Origin: Methylorubrum rhodesianum
Lineage (GTDB): Bacteria; Pseudomonadota; Alphaproteobacteria; Rhizobiales; Beijerinckiaceae
Reading direction: 5' to 3'
Assembly (NCBI RefSeq): GCF_014199985.1
Contig: NZ_JACHOS010000026.1
Location: 1 to 59,571 of the forward strand
DNA: 59,571 nucleotides
Part shown: positions 7,942 to 15,341 of the stretch, piece after piece
Layout of the letters: the number at the start of each line of letters is the position of its first letter
Numbering within the stretch: position 1 is the stretch's first letter
The notes under the pieces: generated by a model
Databases searched by the model: none
What the model saw: the letters and a program-made list of their open reading frames with translations, nothing else
Told to the model about the DNA's origin: nothing
Made by a program: the position numbers and the translations under genes

Positions 7942-9603
7942 TCACGGCGTCCAGCGGTAGAGCCACGTTTCCGTGATCTGCCGCCCTTCGGTCTTGAGGG
8001 CAAGGCGCAGCTCGACCGCCCGCTCGCTGCCCGGATCCAGCTCGAAGGCGACGCGCACGGTGCGGGTTTCCGGACGGGCGATCCAGCGGGTCGCGCCCTC
8101 GACGATCCGGCCGGGACCGGCGATCAGCACCGTGTCGAGGGGCACCATCGCGCCCTCCGGCGTGAACAGGACGTCGCCGGTGAAGTCAACGAGGAACAGG
8201 CGCCGGGGCGTGGCGCCGCCGCGGCCGCTGCGGGTGCCCGTGACCCGTGCGAGCGGACCGACCGACGGCTCGCCGCCCCAGTGTTGCCGGTAGGCGACGC
8301 GGATCTCCTGACCCGCCGGCAGGGCCGCCTTCGGCCGCCAGTAGGCGATGACGTTCTCGTTGATCTCGGCGTCGCTCGGGATCTCGAGAAGGGTCACGGC
8401 GCCCTCCCCCCACGGGCCCGCGCTCCCCTCGCCGCCTTCCTTGACGCCCGCCGCCTCGCCCGGCTCGACCCACAGCGAGGGGCAGCGCTCCCAGGGGTGA
8501 AGGTGGTCCTCGAAGGTCGTGGGGGACCGGTCGCGCTGGATCAGGCCGAAACCCTGCGGGCCATTGTCGAGGAAGCCCGAAATCTGGAGCGTCTCCGGGT
8601 TGCGCACCGGGCGCCAGATCGCCTCGCCGCCGCCGTTGCGGATCTGCAGGCCGCCCGCGGCGTAGACCGCGGCCCGGGCGTCGTCGGCGCCGCGCCGGTC
8701 GTGCGGGCCGAACAAGAACGGCGCCTGCATGCCGCCCAGGCCCAGGTGGTCGATCGCCTTGCGGGTGACGAGGGTGGCGGTGACCGCGGCGGTCGAGGTC
8801 GCGCCGGGGCGCAGCTCCAGGCGCAGGGCCGCGGCGAGCGAGTCGGAATCGATCAGGGCATGGATCACGAGCGGGCCGTCGGGCGTCCTCGGGCGCTCCA
8901 CGAACAGCGCGCGCCAGCGCGGAAATTCCTCGCCGCGCGGGTCGGCCGGGCGCAGCATCAGGGCGCGCCCATTGACGCCGAATTCCTGGCCCTGCCCCAC
9001 CAGCCGGTAGAAGCAGGCGCCCTGGAACACCGCGAAATCCTGGTGCCGCTCGCCGAAGCGCGCGCGGATGCGCAGGCCGGAGAAGCCGGGATCGGTCTCC
9101 GGCAAAGCCGCCACGCCCGCCTCCGATCCGGCCTCGTAGTGCCCGCGCTCGTAGACGACGGGGCGGACGACGCCGTCCTCGACGAGGAACAGCGCGACCC
9201 GGTCGGTGTAGTAGAAGCCGCGCACGAGCGGCTCGACGGCGAAGCCGTGCGGCTCGCCGCCCCAGATCAGCGCCTCGGACCGGAGGCGGATCCCCTCGTA
9301 GGCCTCCCGTGGCAGGTTCTTGAGCGCGTCGGGGACGTCGTTCGCGGGCTGGCCCGCGAAGGGGCGGTTGCCGAGCGCCCGGGCGAGGTCGGGCACGGTG
9401 GCGTCCGAGAAGGGCGAGCCCGCGGCGGGGAGCGCCGGCGGCGCGGCCTCGGCTCTCGCGGCGGCCGGCAGCAGGGCCAGGGCGGCGCCGGCCGCGGCGC
9501 CGCCGATCAGCCGGCGCCGGTCGAAGCAAATGCCGTCGCTCGGGCCGTGGGAACGGTCGATCGGCCGCGCATCGCGGGTCGAAGGTTCGGTCGCTTGCGT
9601 CAT
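7942..9603 (-). CDS. opgG: Periplasmic glucan biosynthesis protein OpgG/OpgD (MdoG)
   Basis: A periplasmic protein of osmoregulated glucan synthesis, thought to shape or branch glucan chains emerging through OpgH. The 553-residue protein has a twin-arginine signal (RRRLIGGAAAGAALALLP then ARAEA), so it is exported folded, as in E. coli OpgD; classical OpgG uses Sec. The mature part shows family features such as YEGIRLRSEALIWG, FYYTDRVALFLVEDG, WRPVRNPETLQISGF, GFGLIQRDR and YWRPKAALPAGQE. The start is the ATG at 9601-9603. The open frame continues upstream antisense to the DHH gene, but that part is shadow. Divergent from the DHH gene and upstream of opgH. Confidence 0.93.
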   Translation of the reverse strand: MTQATEPSTRDARPIDRSHGPSDGICFDRRRLIGGAAAGAALALLPAAARAEAAPPALPAAGSPFSDATVPDLARALGNRPFAGQPANDVPDALKNLPREAYEGIRLRSEALIWGGEPHGFAVEPLVRGFYYTDRVALFLVEDGVVRPVVYERGHYEAGSEAGVAALPETDPGFSGLRIRARFGERHQDFAVFQGACFYRLVGQGQEFGVNGRALMLRPADPRGEEFPRWRALFVERPRTPDGPLVIHALIDSDSLAAALRLELRPGATSTAAVTATLVTRKAIDHLGLGGMQAPFLFGPHDRRGADDARAAVYAAGGLQIRNGGGEAIWRPVRNPETLQISGFLDNGPQGFGLIQRDRSPTTFEDHLHPWERCPSLWVEPGEAAGVKEGGEGSAGPWGEGAVTLLEIPSDAEINENVIAYWRPKAALPAGQEIRVAYRQHWGGEPSVGPLARVTGTRSGRGGATPRRLFLVDFTGDVLFTPEGAMVPLDTVLIAGPGRIVEGATRWIARPETRTVRVAFELDPGSERAVELRLALKTEGRQITETWLYRWTP

Positions 9604-9906
9604 GCCCTCGCCGGTTCTCGGGATGAAGAACGGTTGCAGATTGGATCTCTCAACGCCTGAACCGGGCGTTAAGGTTGCCGGGTTTGCCCAGTCGCCGCGG
9701 CGTCGTCGCGGCCTCGTCGCGCCGGTGTCGCGGTGCATCGGCCGCCGCGTCCGGCCGATGCGCGACGCGCCGGAGCCACCGAAGGCCCGTGGACCTTTCG
9801 GGGCCGGTCGGCGTAAGAGGCTCGGACCTCGCACGCCGCACCGGCGGTGCCCGCCGTCTCGCGTCCCGCGAGCCTCCTGTCCAGCCTTGAGCCGAGATTT
9901 CTGCCG
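9604..9906. other. Divergent intergenic region opgG / DHH gene
   Basis: About 300 bases between divergently transcribed opgG and the DHH phosphoesterase gene; promoters for both must lie here. GC-rich, with no clear operator, repeat or small gene seen. Confidence 0.4.
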
Positions 9907-11073
9907 ATGATCGTCACGCAGGTCTCCCATCACGACCTCGACGGCTACGGTGCCACGACGGTCGCCGCCGCCTTCGCCGAGGTGTCGCGGGTGATCCATG
10001 TCGCCCGCTATTCCGATGTCGGCCCGGTGGTGGAGGACGAGCTGAAGCGCCTGCGCGGCACGGCGGCCTCCGAGACGCTGCTGATGACCGATCTCGGGCT
10101 GGAGGAGCCGACCATCGCCTTCCTGCGCCGCTTCGCCGCGATGAATCGCGGCCGGGCGGAGGAGGCACGCCACCGCCTCGTGGTGCTCGACCACCACGCC
10201 TCCTCGATCGACCAGCTCAAGCGCCAGAACCTCGAGATCGGGCCCGATCCCGAGCGCGCCGGGCTGCTGCGGGCCGATCTCGGCGACCCGGAGGTGTTCG
10301 TGCTGATCGACGAGGCGCATTGCGCCACGCGGATGGCGCACGACCAGCGCGCCCTCTACGCCCCCGAGAAGACCTTGCCGGAGGAACAGGCGGCCGACCT
10401 CGCGACGCTGATCGAGGCGGTGGAGGCGCTCGACCTGTGGAAGAAGGGCGAGCCGCCCTTCGCCGGCGGCCTCGCCCTGGACGAATTGTTCTGGGACAGC
10501 GTCTCGACCCTGGTCCCGGCGGGCCATCCCTGGCACGACCGCTTCGTCTCCGACCTGCTGATGGCGGCGGCCGGCCTGCTGCGGGCGGGCGCCACGCCGG
10601 CCGAGCTGGAGCGCCGCGCGGGCGAGCTCCGCGCCGGCCTCGTCGACCGCCTGCTCGCCGGGGAGGCCGGCGACGACCCGACGCTCACCGCGCGCCAGCG
10701 GCTGGCCCGGGCGCTCGCCCGCTCCGACGCGCTGTTCCACCCGCTCTCGGACGGCACGCTGCTCTCCTTCGGCCTCGATTCCGGCACCTTCCAGCGGGTC
10801 TCCGACCAGGTGATGGAGGCGGGCCGCGCCAAGCGGGTCGTCAACGTGCAGCGGGCGGGCACGCTCTCGTTCCGCTCCATCGACGGCACGGCGCTGGACG
10901 GCGCCCGCGCCTTCCGCGGCGGCGGCCACCGCGACGCGGCCGGCGGCAAGCTGCCGAACGGCAGCGCGCATTCGCGGGAGGATGCGGTCGCCCAGGTCGA
11001 GCCGGTGCTCAACCCCCCGCCCCCGGACCTCTCCGGCAGCCCGTTCGCCGCTCTGAAGAACTGGAAGGGGTGA
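9907..11073 (+). CDS. DHH/DHHA1 family phosphoesterase, 388 aa
   Basis: A probable metal-dependent phosphodiesterase or exonuclease of the DHH superfamily (relatives include NrnA oligoribonuclease and RecJ); the substrate cannot be told from sequence. The N-terminus has SHHDLDGYGATTV with the first metal ligands. A second acidic motif lies around MTDLGLEEP, and LVVLDHHASS is the DHH motif. The C-terminal DHHA1 domain ends with SFRSIDGTALDGARAFRGG and GGHRDAAGGKLP, the GGGH nucleic-acid-binding motif. The ATG at 9907 is chosen because it starts right at the conserved first strand (MIVTQVSHHD). Cytoplasmic, monocistronic, followed by a perfect hairpin. Confidence 0.9.
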   Translation: MIVTQVSHHDLDGYGATTVAAAFAEVSRVIHVARYSDVGPVVEDELKRLRGTAASETLLMTDLGLEEPTIAFLRRFAAMNRGRAEEARHRLVVLDHHASSIDQLKRQNLEIGPDPERAGLLRADLGDPEVFVLIDEAHCATRMAHDQRALYAPEKTLPEEQAADLATLIEAVEALDLWKKGEPPFAGGLALDELFWDSVSTLVPAGHPWHDRFVSDLLMAAAGLLRAGATPAELERRAGELRAGLVDRLLAGEAGDDPTLTARQRLARALARSDALFHPLSDGTLLSFGLDSGTFQRVSDQVMEAGRAKRVVNVQRAGTLSFRSIDGTALDGARAFRGGGHRDAAGGKLPNGSAHSREDAVAQVEPVLNPPPPDLSGSPFAALKNWKG

Positions 11074-11082
11074 TCGTTACAG

Positions 11083-11114
11083 CCCGAGGTGCCGGCACCG
11101 CGCGGCACCTCGGG
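11083..11114. terminator. Perfect 12-bp hairpin after the DHH gene
   Basis: CCCGAGGTGCCG at 11083-11094 is the exact complement of CGGCACCTCGGG at 11103-11114, with an 8-base loop. It lies 9 bases past the DHH stop and between convergent genes. There is no T-tract, so it may act as a bidirectional structural end rather than a classical intrinsic terminator. Confidence 0.6.
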
Positions 11115-11192
11115 CCGGGGGCTCGGATCGGACGGAGGCCGGCGGCCTCCCGCGCAGGCGGCTCCGGTGCTCGGTCGTCCGGTCGAACGGTC

Positions 11193-11417
11193 TCAGATCC
11201 CCAGGTTGAGCGGCAGGTCGAACAGCGTCGAGTGATCAACGTAGCTGACCCGAAGGGTGTGGTCGCGGACCTTGTCGTTCAGGGTGTCGGCCTCGCGCAA
11301 CGTGCGGATCATGTCGCGGGCGGCGCGGAAGGCCATGCCGCAATCGGGGCAGTCGCGCGTTTCCGTCCGGCCGATCTTCCGGCCATTGCGGCATAGCTCG
11401 AAATGAAAGAGTGGCAT
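11193..11417 (-). CDS. Small DUF6894-like protein, 74 aa
   Basis: A small cytoplasmic protein of unknown function. The opening MPLFHFELCRNGRKIGRTE and the closing LRVSYVDHSTLFDLPL resemble the short DUF6894-type proteins common in Methylobacteriaceae and other Hyphomicrobiales (aromatic N-terminal strand, central helix 'AAR..IR', C-terminal strand). Unusually, a CPDCG pair sits at about residues 23-27, which could bind a metal; I do not know it as a family feature. It is convergent with the DHH gene and separated from it by a hairpin. Confidence 0.65.
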   Translation of the reverse strand: MPLFHFELCRNGRKIGRTETRDCPDCGMAFRAARDMIRTLREADTLNDKVRDHTLRVSYVDHSTLFDLPLNLGI

Positions 11418-11553
11418 CCGGCGCCGGTCTCCGAGCCGCGGGTCGGATGACGTTCGTGCAAACCTTGAGCCGTGACGACGAGTACAACCCGATGTGCTGG
11501 AAATTTCGCTTCCGTGCCGGGTGATTGGGCAGGCTCTAAGCTTCCGCGCCAGG

Positions 11554-11583
11554 AAAAAGCCCGCCGGCTTTCACCGACGGGCT
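11554..11583 (-). terminator. Intrinsic terminator downstream of the 28-codon gene
   Basis: Read on the minus strand, AGCCCGTCGG, a six-base loop TGAAAG and CCGGCGGGCT form a 10-bp stem with one G-U pair, followed by a run of five T. Its complement on the plus strand is at 11554-11583. It faces the small gene at 11678-11764 and no larger minus-strand gene lies between 11584 and 13059, so it implies a short minus-strand transcript. Confidence 0.8.
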
Positions 11584-11677
11584 CTCGCAGGGGCCACGCT
11601 CTCGCGCGCGGTGGGAGCTGCTGCCCCGTCCTCGGACCGGCGGGGGAACTCGACCTTCCGCAGCGTTCAGGGAGCCA

Positions 11678-11764
11678 CTATCCCTGCCGATTCTGGTTGG
11701 GTGGCGTGTCCTGATCCGCGTCGGCGGTGCGCGCGGGGGAGCCGTTAATGCCGTGATGTCTCAT
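11678..11764 (-). CDS. Candidate small protein gene, 28 aa
   Basis: A 29-codon frame (28 residues plus TAG) starts at the ATG complementary to 11762-11764. It is preceded by AAGGAGGT six bases upstream, a full match to the anti-Shine-Dalgarno. The peptide starts MRHHGINGSPARTADAD and ends NQNRQG; it is hydrophilic, with no membrane segment or signal, and polar/Asn-Gln-rich at the C-terminus. About 95 bases after the stop is a strong intrinsic terminator. The combination of an unusually good ribosome binding site, a possible promoter and a terminator argues for a real short mRNA, or a dual-function small RNA. Function unknown. It might instead be a leader peptide, but no gene follows before the terminator. 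Confidence 0.6.
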   Translation of the reverse strand: MRHHGINGSPARTADADQDTPPNQNRQG

Positions 11765-11769
11765 GGCCG

Positions 11770-11840
11770 ACCTCCTTGTCTCAGGGCGACGCCGCAGCGC
11801 CGACGAGGAGAGGCTAGGACGGTTCGCGCGCCTCGCGCAA
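11770..11840 (-). promoter_or_regulatory. Ribosome binding site and possible promoter of the 28-codon gene
   Basis: The Shine-Dalgarno AAGGAGGT is complementary to about 11770-11778. Upstream, a plausible -35 TTGCGC (complement at 11835-11840) and -10 CTAGCC (complement at 11812-11817) are separated by 17 bases. This resembles the loose CTTG-N17-CTA promoters of alphaproteobacteria. The ribosome binding site is clear; the promoter is a weak match. Confidence 0.45.
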
Positions 11841-12027
11841 GCCCCTTTCTTTCCGCCGGAAATAAGTCTTCCGACGGCGCTCGCGCCCTGCGAGCGTCCT
11901 GCAAGCGACCTGGGCGCGATGGCCCGGTTCCTTGCGCCGGGCCGCCTCGCACACGATCTGTCCGCATCGAGGGGAAACCGATTTTGTGCGCCCGCACAGG
12001 CGCAGAGCGAAGGTGCGTCACGCGTCC

Positions 12028-13071
12028 ATGCCAGCTCCCACCCCCTCCTCCCTGCCTCCCCTCTCCGTCCTCGATCTCGCCTTCATCCCGGAGGGCGCCA
12101 CGCCGGGGCGGGCGCTCGCCAACAGCGTCGGCCTCGCCCGGCACGCGGAAGCGCTCGGCTACCGCCGCTTCTGGCTCGCCGAACACCACAACATGACCGG
12201 CATCGCCAGCGCCGCGACGGCGGTGGTGATCGGCCACGTGGCGGCGGGCACCCGCCGCATCCGCGTCGGCGCGGGCGGGATCATGTTGCCCAACCACGCG
12301 CCACTGGTGATCGCCGAGCAGTTCGGCACGCTGGAATCGCTGTATCCGGGCCGGATCGACCTCGGGCTCGGCCGGGCGCCGGGCACCGACGGGACGACGC
12401 TCCGGGCCCTGCGCCGCGATTACGGCTCGGCCGAGCGGTTTCCCCAGGACGTGCTCGAATTGCAGGCCCTGTTCGGCCCGGTCCGGGAGGGGCAGGCGGT
12501 GCAGGCGGTGCCCGGCGCCGGACTCAGGGTGCCGCTGTGGATCCTCGGCTCCAGCCTGTTCGGGGCGGAGCTCGCCGGCATGCTCGGCCTTCCCTACGCC
12601 TTCGCCTCGCATTTCGCGCCGGACGCGCTGCTGCCGGCGCTCGCGGCCTACCGCGCCCGCTTCCAGCCGTCCGAGCAGCTGCAGCGGCCCTACGCCATGG
12701 TCGGCATCAACGTCGTCGCGGCGGAGACCGACGCGGAGGCGCGGCGCCTGTTCACCACGGCCCAGCAGCAATTCACCCGGCTGGTCCGCGGCACCCGCGG
12801 TCTCCTGCCCCCGCCGATCGACGACATCGAGGCGTATTGGAGTCCGTCGGAGAAGGCGCAGGCCTCGCGGATGCTGGCGCGCGCGCTGGTCGGCTCGCGG
12901 GAGACGGTGCGCGCCGGGCTGGAGGCGCTGACCGCCGAGACCGGCGCCGACGAGGTGATGGTGGCCTCGGCCATCTACGACCACGAGGCGCGGCTCGCCT
13001 CCTACGCGATCCTTGCCGAGGCGCATGGCGGCCTGGCGGCGCAGGCTCCGACCGCGCGCTCAGCGGCCTGA
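12028..13071 (+). CDS. LLM-class flavin-dependent oxidoreductase, 347 aa
   Basis: A bacterial luciferase-like TIM-barrel enzyme expected to use reduced FMN supplied by a reductase; the substrate is unknown. Family marks are LSVLDLAFIPEGATPG, YRRFWLAEHHNMTGIAS, IRVGAGGIMLPNHAPL, ERFPQDVLELQ and LWILGSSLFGAELA. The close pattern is the MsnO8/'luciferase-like alkane oxidoreductase' group. The ATG at 12028 is chosen because it begins shortly before the first barrel strand; the upstream open frame has no homology-like sequence. Its last 12 bases overlap the 3' end of the convergent 71-residue gene. It is not next to sfnG, so no shared pathway is claimed. Confidence 0.88.
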   Translation: MPAPTPSSLPPLSVLDLAFIPEGATPGRALANSVGLARHAEALGYRRFWLAEHHNMTGIASAATAVVIGHVAAGTRRIRVGAGGIMLPNHAPLVIAEQFGTLESLYPGRIDLGLGRAPGTDGTTLRALRRDYGSAERFPQDVLELQALFGPVREGQAVQAVPGAGLRVPLWILGSSLFGAELAGMLGLPYAFASHFAPDALLPALAAYRARFQPSEQLQRPYAMVGINVVAAETDAEARRLFTTAQQQFTRLVRGTRGLLPPPIDDIEAYWSPSEKAQASRMLARALVGSRETVRAGLEALTAETGADEVMVASAIYDHEARLASYAILAEAHGGLAAQAPTARSAA

Positions 13072-13275
13072 GCGGACGCTGTCCTTCGCGGGCTTGTCGG
13101 GAGCGGGCGGCGGGGGAAACTGCGTGATGTGGCGCAGGGCCGGCGGTGCCTCCGCGGCTCCGACGGGGCCGGCACCCGCCTTCTCCGTCACCCGCGCGAT
13201 GCCGCTGCCCAGGGCGAAGCCGCCGAGGCCGAGAAGGACCGCGAGGCCGGTGCGCTTGATGGTGCGCTTGATCAT
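13060..13275 (-). CDS. Small single-span membrane protein, 71 aa
   Basis: The predicted protein starts MIKRTIKRTGLAVLLGLGG, a basic N-terminus followed by one hydrophobic segment (about residues 10-27). It ends in a proline-rich tail (QFPPPPAPDKPA). It could be an inner-membrane anchor or an uncleaved signal with a periplasmic tail. No family is recognised. The ribosome binding site is weak. The stop codon overlaps the end of the convergent oxidoreductase gene by 12 bases, so the two transcripts would be antisense at their 3' ends. Confidence 0.5.
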   Translation of the reverse strand: MIKRTIKRTGLAVLLGLGGFALGSGIARVTEKAGAGPVGAAEAPPALRHITQFPPPPAPDKPAKDSVRSGR

Positions 13276-13463
13276 GGCCGGTATCCATGGCCGGTGCCGT
13301 CCGAACCCGGCGGGCCTGGACGCCGTCGATCCTGGCGCGAATTCATTGACGGATCGTGCCACCGGTCGCGCGGCGGCTCGCGTTCTCGTCCTCGATCCGG
13401 TCGATCGCGTCGGAATGGCGGGTCTGAGCCTGGCTCCGGTGCCGCGCGGGCACGCCGATACAC

Positions 13464-14807
13464 TCAGTGCGCGCCGCCGGTCTCGACGAACTTGAACAGG
13501 AAGACGGCTGCGATCCCCCACACCACCGGCTTCACCTCGCGGGCGCGGCCGGTGAGCGCCTTCAGGACGGCGTAGGTGATGAAGCCGAAGGCGACGCCGT
13601 TGGCGATGGAATAGGTGAACGGCATCAGCAGCGCGGTGACGCAGGCCGGGATCACCTCGGTGAGATCGTCCCAGTCGAGGGCGGTCAGGTCGCGCAGCAT
13701 CAGGCAGGCGACGTAGAACAGGGCCGGCGCGGTGGCGTAGGCCGGGACCGAGCCGGCCAGCGGCGCGAAGAACAGGCAGGCGAGGAACAGGACTGCCACC
13801 GTCGCGGCGGTGAGCCCGGTGCGTCCGCCCTCCTCCACCCCGGCGGCGCTCTCGAGATAGGCAGTCGTGCTCGACGTGCCGAGCAGCGAGCCGGTGAAGA
13901 TCGCCGCGGAATCCGCCATCAGCGCCCGGTCGAGCCGGGGTGAGCGCCCGGCCTCCGGCAGGAGCCCGGCGCGGCTGGCCACCGCCATCAGCGTGCCGGT
14001 GGCGTCGAACAATTCGACCAGGAACAGCACGAGGATGACGTTGACGAGCCCTCCCGTCAGCGCGCCGGGGATGTCGAGGGCGAACAGCGTCGGCGCCAGC
14101 GAGGGCGGCGCCGAGACGATGCCCTGGAAGGCGTTGCCGGCGAAGACGAAGCTCAGGCCCGTCACCGCCAGGATGGTGAGGAGCAGGGCCGCCTTGATCC
14201 GCCGGGCCGAGAGCACCGCCACCATCAGGAAGCCGAGCGCGGCCAGCACCGTGCCCGGCTGGCGCAGGTCGCCCAGCGTCACGAAGGTGGCGGGGCTTGC
14301 CGCCACCACGCCCGCGTTCTTGAGCGCGATGATCGCGAGGAACAGGCCGATGCCGACGGTGAGCGCGATCCGCATCGAGCGCGGGATGCCCTCGACGATG
14401 ATCCGGCGCAGACCCGTCAGCGTCACGGCGAGGAAGCATAGCCCGGAGATGAACACCGCCCCCAGGGCCGCCTGCCAGGGATAGCCCATGCCCTGGACGA
14501 CGACGTAGGCGAAGTAGGCGTTGAGCCCCATCCCCGGCGCCAGCGCCACCGGCCAGTTGGCGGCGAACGCCATCACGGCCGAGCCGAGCGCGGCGATGAG
14601 ACAGGTCGCCACGAAGACCGAGCCCTTCGGCATGCCCGCATCGGCCAGGATACTCGGGTTGACGAAGACGATGTAGGCCATGGTGAGGAAGGTGGTGAGC
14701 CCCGCCAGCAGCTCGGTGCGCACGGTGGTGCCGTGCGCCTCCAGCTCGAACAGCCGCTCCAGCAGATTCGGCGGCGCAGCCGTTTCCGGTTCGCGCTTCA
14801 TATCCAT
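13464..14807 (-). CDS. NCS2-family purine permease (AzgA-like), 447 aa
   Basis: An inner-membrane proton symporter, probably for hypoxanthine/guanine or adenine. About 12-14 hydrophobic segments are visible. AzgA-subgroup hallmarks include FLTMAYIVFVNPSIL near the N-terminus, ALAPGMGLNAYFAY, GIPRSMRIALTVGIGLFL, LFDATGTLMAVASRAG, LGTSSTTAYLESAAGVEEGG and a C-terminal FTYSIANGVAFGFI. The ATG at 14805-14807 is preferred over the GTG just upstream because GAGGG lies five bases before it. Transcribed in the same direction as the 83-residue secreted protein upstream, with a 161-base gap, so probably its own unit. Confidence 0.9.
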   Translation of the reverse strand: MDMKREPETAAPPNLLERLFELEAHGTTVRTELLAGLTTFLTMAYIVFVNPSILADAGMPKGSVFVATCLIAALGSAVMAFAANWPVALAPGMGLNAYFAYVVVQGMGYPWQAALGAVFISGLCFLAVTLTGLRRIIVEGIPRSMRIALTVGIGLFLAIIALKNAGVVAASPATFVTLGDLRQPGTVLAALGFLMVAVLSARRIKAALLLTILAVTGLSFVFAGNAFQGIVSAPPSLAPTLFALDIPGALTGGLVNVILVLFLVELFDATGTLMAVASRAGLLPEAGRSPRLDRALMADSAAIFTGSLLGTSSTTAYLESAAGVEEGGRTGLTAATVAVLFLACLFFAPLAGSVPAYATAPALFYVACLMLRDLTALDWDDLTEVIPACVTALLMPFTYSIANGVAFGFITYAVLKALTGRAREVKPVVWGIAAVFLFKFVETGGAH

Positions 14808-14968
14808 CACGCCCTCGACCCCCCGCCGTCACCGCATCCATGACTGGGCATGAGCGGGATGAAGACTTGCACGAAAAGCCGGTCGGGCCGGAAGGGCCTT
14901 GCGGGGTGCGCCGCCCGCGAACGCGTCATCCCGAGATGCGGCGGAGGGCCGACGAGCCGCCCGCGCCG

Positions 14969-15220
14969 TCAGTGAAACGCCGTCATCCCGCCGCGGGCGG
15001 CCGGTCCGGACAGGGGCAGGCCGAAGCGGCCGGTGCTCGGGCTGATCGCGTTCGTGGTCCAGCGCGGATCGTGCGGGCGCGGGCGCTCGGAGGGCGGAAG
15101 CTGCTCGATCAGCCGCCGGTAGCGGGCCGAGGCTTCGTCATCGGGGAAGGCCTGGGCGGCACCGGCCAGAGTGATGCCGCCGAGGACGAGCGCGATGGCA
15201 AGGATCGGAAAACGGGACAT
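14969..15220 (-). CDS. Small secreted protein, 83 aa
   Basis: The N-terminus MSRFPILAIALVLGGITLAG followed by AAQA is a clear Sec signal peptide with an AxA cleavage site. The mature part is about 60 residues and polar (FPDDEASARYRRLIEQLPP... ending GGMTAFH). No domain is recognised. It lies between paoC (terminated by a hairpin at 15286-15318) and the permease gene, on the same strand, and is likely a separate short transcript. GC-rich coding typical of the window. Confidence 0.65.
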   Translation of the reverse strand: MSRFPILAIALVLGGITLAGAAQAFPDDEASARYRRLIEQLPPSERPRPHDPRWTTNAISPSTGRFGLPLSGPAARGGMTAFH

Positions 15221-15285
15221 GGCATGACACTGCGTTCCGGCCGGGGCCGGTGGGGGCGTTCGAGGAGGGCGATACGTCCGAGATG

Positions 15286-15318
15286 GGCACCCGGATCACG
15301 ATCCGCAATCCGGGTGCC
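15286..15318 (-). terminator. Hairpin downstream of paoC
   Basis: GGCACCCGGAT (15286-15296) and ATCCGGGTGCC (15308-15318) are exact complements with an 11-base loop, 24 bases past the paoC stop. There is no T-tract on the minus strand, so it is a structural terminator or mRNA-stabilising stem. Confidence 0.55.
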
Positions 15319-15341
15319 GTCAAGGCGATGGCGCGAGACGA

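Noticed and set aside
5634..7976. A 780-codon plus-strand frame antisense to opgH
   Set aside because: Shadow of opgH with repetitive Arg/Ala/Glu sequence; opgH has all family motifs.
9604..10971. N-terminal extension of opgG into the DHH gene region
   Set aside because: The extension is antisense to a clear DHH phosphoesterase, and the Tat signal begins right after the ATG at 9603.
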